Assembly (NCBI GenBank): GCA_037074705.1
Contig: CM073590.1
Coordinates: 213,510,746 to 213,574,745, forward strand
DNA from: Zhengitettix transpicula
Lineage: Eukaryota > Arthropoda > Insecta > Orthoptera > Tetrigidae
Length of the DNA: 64,000 nucleotides
Reading direction: 5' to 3'
The notes beneath the pieces were generated by a model. That model worked only from the letters and a program-made list of their open reading frames with translations. It ran no database searches and was not told where the DNA came from. Below, in pieces: positions 22,085 through 31,880 of the stretch; position 1 is the stretch's first letter; every line of letters starts with the position of its first letter. Both the position numbers and the translations under genes were made by a program.

Positions 22085-23689
22085 AATACCACAGATATTC
22101 TCACTTCTTCAGCCTAACTTCTTAACTCAGACTTCATTTTCTGATTGAATATTACTTTTCTAAGTTCACTTACTTTCCACACCAAAAGGAGTAGCTGAGC
22201 ATGCGTACCATCTACGACCTCACTTCTTCAATTGAATCCAAAAACGTCTGGTTTCACGTTCTCTTGTAATATAGTAAATTTTTCACTTCTAGAAATTTTT
22301 CGACGTTGTTCCCTCGGTTCTTACACAGGTTTGAAGTTATCTCGGCATGAATTATATCACGTTACAAATAACTATAAAACTTGTCCACCGTTCCATTTTT
22401 ACAGTTCGCAGTCACAAAACAAGTCCGAGTAGTCCATTTAAACAATTCTGAAATATGCGTTTCCGAAATTCTCTTAGAAATGCCAAGATCTCCCGGAAAA
22501 TTATGGCCATATACGTATTTTTTTAAGCGGTTAGGCCAATCGTAAATTCGTAATTAATGTCAATTTGAATAATACTCTGCAGAAGCCTCTATCATAAAAA
22601 ATTAACAAGAAAAGGAGTGTATTGGGTCTTCTCTGCAGTGCCTATATTTTATATATAAACCTATGGGTTAGTTTCTCAAAGCTGTCGTTAAAACTCAGCT
22701 GTATGTTACTAGTTCCTCCATATTTTCTCTCGGGACATGTTGAGCTGATATTGAGAAATAATCACAGGCGTTAAGTGAAACGGAAGCATAACCGGGTGCA
22801 GAATGCAGATATGACACGTTCGAGTGATCGTGAATATTCTGGAGTTTTGCTAAATCCTTCAAACACAACACACCGGCAGGATACCAACAAAGAGACAGGT
22901 GTCGGTGTCACGGCGGGGGCGTCGCATTCGTCAGCGCCCTCACGTGAGGCGACGAGCACGCGAATCTTTTGTTTGCTGTGACAGTGAATGACCCAACCCG
23001 TCCCTGTCCCAACGGTCACTGGACCGCGTGCGTGACTAAACAACGCACAAGGATACAGTAAACACGCTACATTCTCTTAAGCTATCAAATATTATGAAAT
23101 CTATACACAAACTCAAATACACAGTCGAACGTTACATCAAAGATGCAATTCTTATGATACAAATAAATTAATTGTTTATCACTCGCCTTCCCCTTGTCTA
23201 TTTAATTAAATCTTAGTTTGACTAGTTACAGTTATTTGAACAGTTTAATTCATCCTGTTAAATTGCAGAGCATTATCCTTGCGGTGTTTGGGAATTGAGT
23301 TGACATGACGTTGCCAATGAAATCTACGATCATGAACTAGGATACGTTATTAAAAAATCATTAACTGCTGTTTCCGTGTTTCATTCCCAAAAGGCTCCTT
23401 CGATTAGAGCAATTAGGGGTTTAGGAGTCACACTTGCAATTCTACTCAATTATCTATGTCATAAATTCTGATCAAAGAATCAGGTTTTCCATTCAGACCT
23501 GTGTATCTTTGGATAATACATGGGGCTACGAAAACAGCCAGCCAATGTTTACAAGGTGCTCAAATTTCCCCTCCCAGTCTTGTAAAAAGATGGTTTTCTA
23601 CTGTCTCCAAACTAAAACTCAATTTAATCAAGCAATTCAATTTAATTCAAGGAAATCAGAGACCTAGAATTCCATAATACCTAAATACC
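22085..23689. other. Mixed DNA with a CpG/GC-rich patch at 22840-23040
   Basis: At 22840-23040 the sequence becomes GC-rich with many CpGs and open frames on both strands (90 codons minus, 68 codons plus). Neither product is recognisable. This could be a promoter-like patch or repeat. The rest is A+T-rich. Confidence 0.3.
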
Positions 23690-24280
23690 AAAACTAATTA
23701 CATAACAAAACCAAAAAATTCCCCTGCTATTCTATAACAATATTTGGTACTCATCCCTAGATCAAAAACTGCACTATTTGCCAAACTGATAGCCTCACAA
23801 TTACCCCTTATCCCTCGAACAACTTGAAAATTGAACAAAAAGTAATCAAAGCAGTTAACTATCTCAATTACCAAAGTATTCCAACCAAATAACATACAAT
23901 AAAAAATAAAACTGATAAACACAAACCACCTAAAGTATCTCCATAACAAAAAAAATAGTTTTAATCACTCAAATCTATAATTCTACCATGAAAACCACAC
24001 CTTTACATCGGACATGGAAGCATTCTTCAATCATAATTATGCATAAACCGAAAAAACCTAAATCCAACCCTACTAGTTACGGACCAAGAAGTTTATTACC
24101 AAAGTTATCCAAGGTATTTGAAAAACTACTAATCCCAAAAATTAATAAACAGATAAATCAGCACTCCTGCCCACAAATAATCTCTCTGGTAACTTAATAC
24201 GTTAATAATTCTTTAGAAAAACAAAACATCTGCCTTTCCACATTTACCAACTTTGAACTTCAAAAGGTAGTACATTAATT
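23690..24280 (+). pseudogene. Jockey-type LINE reverse transcriptase remnant 2, 5' part
   Basis: The frame at 23988-24197 gives TWKHSSIIIMHKPKKPKSN, then TSYGPRSLLPKLSKVFEKLL, the conserved RT motif 1-2 region of Jockey-clade elements (usual form ...SYRPISLLPCLSKVFEK...). Upstream, broken frames at about 23700-23900 give YSITIFGTHP and PYPSNNLK, consistent with the linker before RT. Downstream, NNSLEKQNICLSTFTNFE (about 24205-24260) corresponds to the segment just before the RT motif that resumes at 25795. Multiple stops show it is inactive. The same element continues at 25791-26540 beyond an insertion. Confidence 0.85.
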
Positions 24281-24436
24281 ACAAAGGAGGCCTATATTAA
24301 TCAAATTTCTTCTAATAAATTAGGAAAAAGTTAAATATTGGCCAAAAATTTAATCTAAATTTAATAATTCTCAGACATTAAGTAAAAATAAATTAAATAA
24401 TTTGGCCAATACAGTAAGTGATATATATATATATAT
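24281..24436. other. DNA between interrupted LINE and inserted element, with (TA)n
   Basis: About 140 bp of A+T-rich sequence of unknown origin, ending in a (TA)n run at 24421-24436. It does not read as reverse transcriptase, so it is part of the interrupting DNA or badly decayed LINE. Confidence 0.4.
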
Positions 24437-25747
24437 TGTAATAATCAAAGTTTACCTTTTTAATTTGTCCCACGTTGTTGTAGCCAAAATGTGATAATCA
24501 AATAAGGTGCTCAATAAATGAAAGATTATTAACTTTAAAACAAACAAAATTTATTTATCAAAAATTAACAATTATACAATTTAATATTATAAAAAGCATC
24601 TCATTCTCTCATGGGTCTTTACTGGGTTTGATAACGGACAGAACATGTAACTTAATCAAAGAACCCAACATTTATCTTTAAATTAAAAAGAACTAATTAT
24701 TCGTCTAGACATAGACGAAAATTATTAACGAACTTATTCTACCAGATTGATTTTAAATTTAAAGAGTTTATTTTATTAACACAAAAGAAAAGAACGATAT
24801 CTGACTGTATCTTTTAATTCCGTTTACACATATTAATACCATGAAATTTCAACATACAATTACTCAGGAAAATTTGACTCGTTCGTACACACACACTTTA
24901 TATACTGGACGTTTTAAACACTGACTCTAACACACACTGTTGGTTCGACGATAGATGGTTCTCCGTTCGTGAAGGACATATCACTTGCTCGTGGTGAAAA
25001 CTACTCGACGCTGGATGCAGTGTCCTGGTCTCCTACCATCGAAGACAGTGGTCTAATTGTGATATTACAACTGATTAGACTTCAGCATACAAAAAATGTT
25101 TATCGTTGAGTAATTTTGCTATTTCTCTACTCCCTTAAACGATATCTGCCTTAGTCTTTCTTTGGTGTTCGCAGCATACCTATCTCACTCACAATTCTCC
25201 ATTCTCGGTGCTCGCCGTACGCCTCCACAATTCTAACTCCAACACTCAACTAACTTTTTAAAAAGCCGCTCTCGCTTATATATCACAATCCCTTCCTTTT
25301 TCCTTTGTTCCAAAACTACGTCGCAACTGCCCGATGACAGTTTCCTCCATTATCCCGAGATTTACATTCTGCAGTTGCAGTTCCTTAGTTAGCAAATATC
25401 TAGCCACTCTGTCTTGTCCCAAAGCCGACAATCGAGACAGGTATAATTTGTCTTTGCACCCTCAATTACTTTGGACTTGTCTTCTCATCCCCGCACGCAC
25501 GTGCACTGTTCTAAATTCTCCAGACCGCCCAAACTGCATCCTCAATCCTAAGTAAACACAACATTACAAACTGTTCTTTGAACTGTCCAGGCCATTAATC
25601 AGAAACAATGCCTGCCTTAACAGATTTATCTTGCGACAGGCCACCCTTGCTCTGAATTCTCAATACCAATCCTAAGTACACAACATTACAACTTCTTCTG
25701 ACGGCCAAGACCATTAATCTGAAACAATGCCTTTCCTTTAAGGCATT

Positions 25748-25750
<3 letters not shown>
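24437..25750. mobile_element. (TA)n-flanked TGTAAT...ATTACA element, copy A (1314 bp)
   Basis: The segment begins TGTAATAATCAAAG and ends AAGGCATTACA, flanked on both sides by TA microsatellite. Copy B at 42293-43347 has the same ends and flanks. Internal landmarks shared with copy B, in the same order: an AACAAAATTTATT-like motif near the start, CTGGGTTTGATAA, a GAACGATATCTGAC/GAACGAAATCTGAC motif, and a GGAT..TG..CTGGTCTCCT motif. Copy A alone has an internal ~70-bp duplication (25543-25618 and 25667-25737). TG...CA termini fit a solo LTR; the six-base inverted termini flanked by TA could also fit a non-autonomous DNA element. No protein was recognised. It interrupts a Jockey LINE. Confidence 0.65.

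Positions 25751-25790
<40 letters not shown>
25751..25790. repeat. (AT)n microsatellite
   Basis: Pure AT repeat of about 40 bp at the right edge of copy A. Confidence 0.9.
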
Positions 25791-25794
<4 letters not shown>

Positions 25795-26540
25795 AACTGA
25801 CATTTGATAAAGTAAACCACCCAAGTCTCCTAAAAGAACTAAAACCTCATCTAAAGTATTCGCACTTCAGGCTTATAGCCAACTATTTAACCAACAGAAC
25901 CTTCTCAGTAAAATTAAACAATACTTTCTCTTCCATTCATAAAATCTCTGCAGGGGTACCCAAGGGCAGTGTCCTTGGACCCCTTCTCTACTCAATATAT
26001 ACACATGATATCCCAAACACCTTTACTTTCATCTATACAGATAATATAGCCATACTAGTTCAAGCCCCAATATGCTGTACAACCAATATTACAACAATCA
26101 CTTATTCAAATAGACAAATGGGCAACGGAATGGAGAATCTCCCTCAATCCTAACAAATCGGTTACAGTTCCCTTCTCACTCAAATGCAAAATTCACCATC
26201 ACAGCAACTTCATTCTTAATAATAAACCAATCCCTTATAAAAAATCTTATTCATACCTAGGAGTCATTCTTGATCATAAACTTTCCTGGTCTCTACAGAT
26301 TACTTGCACAATAACAAAAGTAACACAAGATTTATATTAATAAAGCCGCTACTATCACCTAATTTTCCAATTTCACTCAAAACGCAAAAGCTGATCTATA
26401 GGTCACTAATATCCCTTATCTGCTAATACTATTGTAATATCTGGGCCGCCAGATCCACCCTACATCCAAACTCATAAATTCACAACCCTCCCACTTAAAA
26501 GAAAAAGATCTATGAATTTAACTGAGAAAACATTATATTC
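25791..26540 (+). pseudogene. Jockey-type LINE reverse transcriptase remnant 2, 3' part
   Basis: The protein resumes with FDKVNHPSLLKELKPHLKY, then LIANYLTNRTFSVKLNNTF, ISAGVPKGSVLGPLLYSIYT and a mutated catalytic box YTDNIAILVQA (usual F/YADDTA). It continues with KWATEWRISLNPNKS, SYLGVILDHKLSW, TQKLIYRSLIS and CNIWAARSTLH, the thumb and post-RT motifs of Jockey elements. Frames shift several times and stops are frequent. Order and content show this is the continuation of 23690-24280. The catalytic Asp pair has become Asp-Asn, so even the intact frame would be inactive. Confidence 0.88.
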
Positions 26541-27359
26541 TAGGTTTTTCAAAACGATAAAACCATTTAAGCAAATATCACTGTTTTAATACCTACATTT
26601 GTGTGTATCACATCGATAAAATATTATAAATAATAAGTTACAATTTTTTTTTGCTCTCTGAGATCAATTATGACGAAAATATTGTTTCCTGTTCCTTTTC
26701 TCACTGCGTCCGATTCCGACTCCCTGGACCAACCGTTATCTGCATCTAACATAAGTTAATCACCATCATTTTAACTATCTTCTTCTCCAAATGAGGTAAT
26801 ATTACGTTCGTAAAATATTTTTACACAAATAAAGATTTCCTATCGGATGCACAATGACGTTGAAAACGCGTTTCTGCGGCATTGAACCTAAGCATACGTG
26901 ACGTTGGTAAAGGCGGACCCACGCAACAGCTGCGGATCAATCTATTGAACGAAGAACAATGCTCTCTGTCCCTCTTGTTTCACTACAGTAAATCCAAAGC
27001 ACTTTTTTGGCTAATAAATTTTCTTTTAAGAAAACATATTCTCAATAACATTTATAATTAAATAAATATAAAGGCGTGAAATATATTATTTATTTTAATT
27101 TTAATTTATTACTTGAGACTAATTGCGATTTTTAAAATTCACTCCAGAAAACTCAAAGCAAGGAAATTAATATTAAAAACAATCTTATTTAAAACATTTG
27201 ATTTAATGACGTTTTGAAAATATTTATTAACTCTTTTATAAACTGATAGCAATTTTCTTAAAGCGTATTGTGTGGATGTAATAAAGAATTGAGTTAATTA
27301 TTTGACTACTTCAATTTTTAATACTCAAATATATATTTCGATGTAAAATCTCACTAACT
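26541..27359. other. A+T-rich DNA, nothing recognised
   Basis: A slightly GC-richer stretch at about 26840-26960 has several CpGs but no supported exon or repeat. Confidence 0.4.
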
Positions 27360-27479
27360 GCATGGTACTAGGTGAGTGACGTCATTTCGGAATGCTAGGG
27401 GCTACGTCTTACGCTGACTTTATTGGAGTTGGCTGCAATGCGTTCGTATCTGCTCGACTCCCAGGAAAAGCTTGGCAAC
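27360..27479 (+). other. Candidate promoter and first coding exon of a host gene
   Basis: A GC-richer island contains TGACGTCA (27377-27384, a CRE-type palindrome). It is followed by ATG at 27438-27440 in a GCAATG context and 14 codons reading MRSYLLDSQEKLGN. These abut GTAAGTAAAT at 27480, a very good 5' splice site that leaves the frame at a codon boundary. No second exon was identified in the window and the short peptide is not recognised, so the call rests only on the joint occurrence of island, start codon and donor. Chance occurrence is a serious alternative. Confidence 0.2.
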
Positions 27480-27908
27480 GTAAGTAAATAATTTTATAAC
27501 TTCTTCATTCTTCGTAATTTCATCTCAATCGACCCTAGACAACATGAGACTGAATTTGGTAATTTGGAGCCAATGTAAATCATTTGACAACTGCCATCAA
27601 ACGATTGTCCCTTGGTATTCGATATTAATTCTTATGGAGTATCAGTTCTGCTCTCTACTGCGAAGTGCCCGTTTCTATCTTTTAGTGTGGTCAGACACCA
27701 CTAGAAAATTTAATTCCAACTACCTTCCGTCAAAATGAACAGCTCTCTGGTCATTTTTCTTGTCAAAAAACAGTTTATGTTTTGACGGGGAGTCGTTCCA
27801 AGAAATTAAGGGTTCGTTGTCAGCAGATACACGCCGTGAAATCTGGCCATGATTTCTTGGAGTTGAATGCTGATTTGGGGCTTAGAGAGGAAAGGAGATC
27901 TAGGCATT
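27480..27908. other. No recognised feature
   Basis: Moderately A+T-rich. A 64-codon frame at 27544-27738 has no recognisable domain. Confidence 0.4.
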
Positions 27909-28245
27909 GAAATAGTCGGCCAGCTGCCTCCTAAACTGGTCGAGGCACGGAGAAGGGAATGCTGCGTCCCCACAGAAAACTCCTCTCCCGCTATCGGAAG
28001 GGCGTGGGACAAGTACCCAATGCCCGACCTACCCGATGCAGGTTTTTCTAAGGTTTTCCCTGCATTTCTTTAGGCGAATGCCGGGTAGGATCCTTAAAAT
28101 ATAGCCCGGGGTCCTAGTAACCTTTGGCTACCTTCCTCTACCCTTCCGCATCCCCCCTTTCTAATCCCTTCCTATGCTATTAAAGGGGAGTTGCCCAATG
28201 TGGATCACCCTCATGTAGCCTGTTGCCCTAAAAAAATAAAATAAA
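27909..28245 (+). mobile_element. Oligo-A retroposon family, copy 3a (5'-truncated)
   Basis: Starts abruptly at GAAATAGTCGGCCAGCTGCC, in the middle of the family sequence, and runs to GTTGCCCTAAAAAAATAAAA with an A-rich tail. A truncated 5' end with an intact 3' tail is the usual outcome of LINE-type target-primed reverse transcription. Copy 3b sits directly behind its tail. Confidence 0.8.
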
Positions 28246-28594
28246 AAAAGGAATGATCTCGATTTATCTTGTAGGAGAGATACGAAGGAGCTACCTTTTG
28301 GGATGCCTTTTCCTCTCCGTTTTTGAACTAAGGTTCCCACAAGCCGAGGCACCTCGGCCTGTTCTGAGAGATGTATGTTCCGGGATCACAGACCTTGGGC
28401 ATACGGTAAGAGTTGTCCGCTACTCCCCTTGGAATAGTCGGCCAGCTGCCTCCTAAACTAGTTAACTCTTGGCTACCTTCCTCTACCTTTCCGCATCCCC
28501 CCTTTCAAATCCCTTTCGTATGCTATAAGAGGGGAGTTGCCACTATGTGGATTACCCTATACATGTCTACAGCCAAAAAAAAAAGGAATGATCT
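28246..28594 (+). mobile_element. Oligo-A retroposon family, copy 3b, internal deletion, with TSD
   Basis: The body runs from about 28265 to 28586. It begins at CTTGTAGGAGAGATACGAAG and ends with a poly-A tail after GTCTACAGCC. The flanking direct repeat is AAAAAAAGGAATGATCTCG (ending at 28263 on the left and 28594 on the right); on the left it includes the tail of copy 3a, so 3b inserted into 3a's A tail. About 320 bp of the family centre are missing at the junction CTCCTAAACTAGTTAACTC. The 3' end differs from other copies. Confidence 0.8.
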
Positions 28595-29563
28595 CGGAGG
28601 CTTAAAGATGTAGACAAGATGAGGAAAGGGAGTAGTGTGGAGAGGTAGGTACGCCTGAGGATTAACAGGGAGGAATCGGAGGTTTGGTGGTTTTTTCAGT
28701 CCGGACACTGATGTAAAGTTTAGCAGTAGTATTTTTACAGTTACATCCGCTGGCGGATCGCGTCGTCTTAACAATAACGGAGGCCACCGATACAATGTAC
28801 CATCTGCTGAACCAAAATTATAATTTTATGTTCGTTTTTAAAAATCCATAATTGTAAACTGGAGTACAAAACTACTTCACTGCTACATACTAGGTTTTCG
28901 ACTATGTCCCTTCTAAAATAATTCGCAACACTACACAATAAGGTCATATTTTTCATTTATTTCACCTTAATTCCCACTGTAACATTCCCCCAGTGAAAAG
29001 TACCGAAGGTAAAATATTTCCCATTCTATATTACTTAATGATATTGTACTCCACAGAGTTGGCTTGTGTTGATTCAGTTCTGCCTCTTCATTGAACATAT
29101 CAATTATGTTCAAAATCTTACAGATCTGTATTAAATAATTTTTTTTGACACTCAATTTTATTTTAACAATTATAATAGCCAATTCGTCAGAAAAATTAAG
29201 TATGATCTATATTACAAACACAAAACACGTTTCATTCGGTCTTTAGGAATTCTTCAAATGAAAATTTAAACAAACATTATATAATTTATTGTTGTCAATT
29301 TTGATTCTGCTATTTTAGAAAAACAATTATATTAATATAATTTAAGGAAATATAAAATTCTTACAATAAATTATGTTATGAAATCAAATTTACATTTATT
29401 ATATAATAATAAAAACATTCCGTATTTGGATAAACACATAAACCAAATAAAATACTGAAATATAATCAAAAATATAAAATAATATAAAATTTAATTATTT
29501 TACGTTTGTTAAATGGAAAATGTGAGTTTTTTCCGATGATATTTATGGTTTGCACATAGTCCG

Positions 29564-29565
<2 letters not shown>
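28595..29565. other. No recognised feature
   Basis: A purine-rich stretch at 28600-28700 is followed by A+T-rich DNA. Short frames on the minus strand show no recognisable domain. Confidence 0.4.
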
Positions 29566-29606
<41 letters not shown>

Positions 29607-29667
29607 CCCGTAAAATATACCTATCTATTTATTTATCTCTCTCTTTCTCTCTCTCAATATATATATA
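29566..29667. repeat. (TA)n and (CT)n microsatellites
   Basis: TA repeat at about 29566-29606 followed by a CT-rich tract at about 29637-29658 and a short TA run. Confidence 0.9.
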
Positions 29668-30134
29668 ACATGCTATGTCATGACGATAATGGCATATTGC
29701 TGTAACTATATACAATACGGCAATTGTATGTTGGTGAGATCCATTTTGCTTTTGAAGTGGAGTTGTTGATGTGGATGGGGAAAGTTGGGTGCTGGGACGT
29801 AATGGTTCATAACTGCTTGTTTTTATTTAACAAATTCACAAAAACGTAATAACAAAAACTATTTTGTTGTTTTTATCGACCCGCAGTTTAATTTTCAAGT
29901 CCGTTACATTCAACATTACTTCATTTGGGTTATATTACATTTGGGTTTTTATTTTCATGAGGTTTTTGTCAACATCGTATCTAATTTTAAATTAATATCC
30001 AATACTTTCTCATATTCAAATTTGTTAATTACGTGTATTAAGTTTTGTTAATACAGTAAATATGTTTGATTTGTAATGTGTAATGGAATTTTTGTAATTT
30101 TTTATTTATTCATTTTATTATGTGATAAATCGTT
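29668..30134. other. A+T-rich DNA, nothing recognised
   Basis: No repeat partner or coding signal seen. Confidence 0.4.
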
Positions 30135-31132
30135 CCTATACAGATGTTTTAGTGTATAATTTCAACCCCTTACACCACAAAGGGAGGCGGTGGAGGTGCG
30201 TTACATAAAAATAACGCCGAGATTGGTGTCAAATCCAGGGTTAATAGAAGTCAATGAGTTAAATTCTGACATTTACAATACTGGTAAAGATGTACTTCAC
30301 CCCCTAGGAGTGGGGACGTAAGGGTGCGAAACAAATTACCGCTTAAAATCTTAAAATCGTAGAGAAATTTCTGCCAAATCTTATACACATGTTACTTACG
30401 ATCCAGGAACAAACACAGAGGTAAAGACACACATCTCCCTCTAGGGGTAGGATGGACGGGGTGGAATTTAAAAACATTACTAAATGACAATTATAAGCGT
30501 AGAATAAAACGTTTCCGTGGTCGCTTAATTTGTTAGTGTCATTCTAAAATCTAATTTCAACTCCAAACAGCATAGGATGGCAGCACTACTATGTTGAGGG
30601 TGGTGGTGGAAGGGGTTTACATAAAAATAATGAAAAAAAGACTGATATTAGTGTCGATTCCGGGGTTAAGGGAGTCAATGCGTTTAACTCGTATTAATCA
30701 TGGTGGTTGATGAAATTTTATATTCCTTTTCGTGGAGATTGACGCGGCAGAGAAGAGTATAACCGGAGTAGATTAGACCATCTTAAGTTATCGGGTAATT
30801 TTTTTTTCTTGGGCTATGAGCCATATTATGTTCTCTATTTAGTTAAGGTAACGGGAGTGCATTTTGTACACTCAAATTCATCTTGATTTTTAGGTTCTTT
30901 ATTCTATGTAGTAGGCTAGTTCCTGAATAACGTCAGTCATTTTCGTAGATTATTTGAAGTTAGATGCCGAGGGCTTAGGTCGGGGACGGAGCCGTAAATG
31001 GGTAAATGTTCCAAACACTGTCACTATTCGCACTGGTTAAATAAAATGCTTACCAAGACGTTAGTGTTGAATCAATTCCTACTTCAGGATGATTTAAATA
31101 AATACCCGGGAAACGCCGGGCACTCACCTAGT
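30135..31132 (-). repeat. Internally repeated interspersed repeat, reverse-oriented relative of 1797-2876
   Basis: On the minus strand this opens with ACTAGGTGAGTGCCCGGCGT (31132 leftwards), the same start motif as 1797. It contains recurring CACCCC/CCGTCC blocks, a GATTTGACACCAAT-type motif and GGGGTTGAAATTATAC at its far end, with monomer-like recurrences near 30180, 30300, 30450 and 30600. It lacks a clear (CATA)n tail. It is more diverged than the first copy. The same repeat class is supported by the shared start motif and internal motifs. Confidence 0.6.
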
Positions 31133-31254
31133 TATAATATAAATGTAAGCTTGAATTCATTATATACAATTTGTTTTAATAATTTTAAATTTTCTTAGGT
31201 TATGTTAAATATGTGGATTATTTTTTTTAAAACAAATTGGTATCCAAATTTTAC

Positions 31255-31350
31255 AACAAGTAGATATTATAGATGTTTCAATTTGCGACCTGATGAAGTC
31301 CCAAAGATGCAATGAAACGGTGTGTCTTGAATAAAAATTATACTTAATTT
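31255..31350 (+). repeat. Hammerhead-like core motif, best-formed copy
   Basis: CTGATGA at 31290-31296 is followed after 17 nt by GAAAC at 31314-31318 and then GGTGTGTC (31319-31326). As RNA, AC of GAAAC can pair with GU of GUGUC to give a two-to-three bp stem III ending in a GUC cleavage triplet, as known for the minimal hammerheads of Penelope-like elements. Stem II is weak (A-U, U-A and C-G pairs with mismatches between). Stem I is not contiguous: UUCAA upstream can pair with UUGAA right after GUC, but only across an 8-nt bulge. Probably a decayed ribozyme or a look-alike. Confidence 0.3.
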
Positions 31351-31589
31351 TTCTAACTTATTGTATATTTTATCTATTAACGTTTTAGTTAAAATTTATA
31401 CGAAAGTTTTGAAATATTTATTTTACATGCAGTTAATTATCCATTATTAAAATAATTTTACGAAAATTAGATTGTAATTTGAAATTATTTTCTCAAACCG
31501 AAAATGAGTGAATCATTATGGATCTGAACGCAATGTATTGTATTGAAGGATGAAACATTAAGCGGTATTATTGTACTGACAATGTGTAT
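31351..31589. other. A+T-rich DNA, nothing recognised
   Basis: No repeat partner or coding signal seen. Confidence 0.4.
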
Positions 31590-31880
31590 GGCGAAATGTG
31601 ATTTACTACGTAGCGACTTAAGAACCACGACAGCCACCCACAATTTCGTCGAAACTTTAGAAACATACATCACGTGCCCGTAGGTCAACGTGACTGGAAG
31701 CCCCCTCCAAACTCTCACGCCGTGAGAAAATTAATTAGTTTTTGTTAATCGGTGGGTGGCTGCTTCTGTGACGGAAAACGTGACCGGCTGCGATCGATAC
31801 GCTCGTAATTGGCGTCTAGCCCCGGAGTCGAGTGTCAAGACTTTACACTTTGTAGGTCCGTGTTTCTACAATTATCGCTC
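31590..31880. other. GC/CpG-rich patch, unidentified
   Basis: A sharply more GC-rich island with many CpGs (around CGTGACCGGCTGCGATCGAT). A 77-codon minus-strand frame (31485-31718) overlaps it but has no recognisable domain. A promoter-like or exon-like patch is possible; nothing proves it. Confidence 0.2.
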
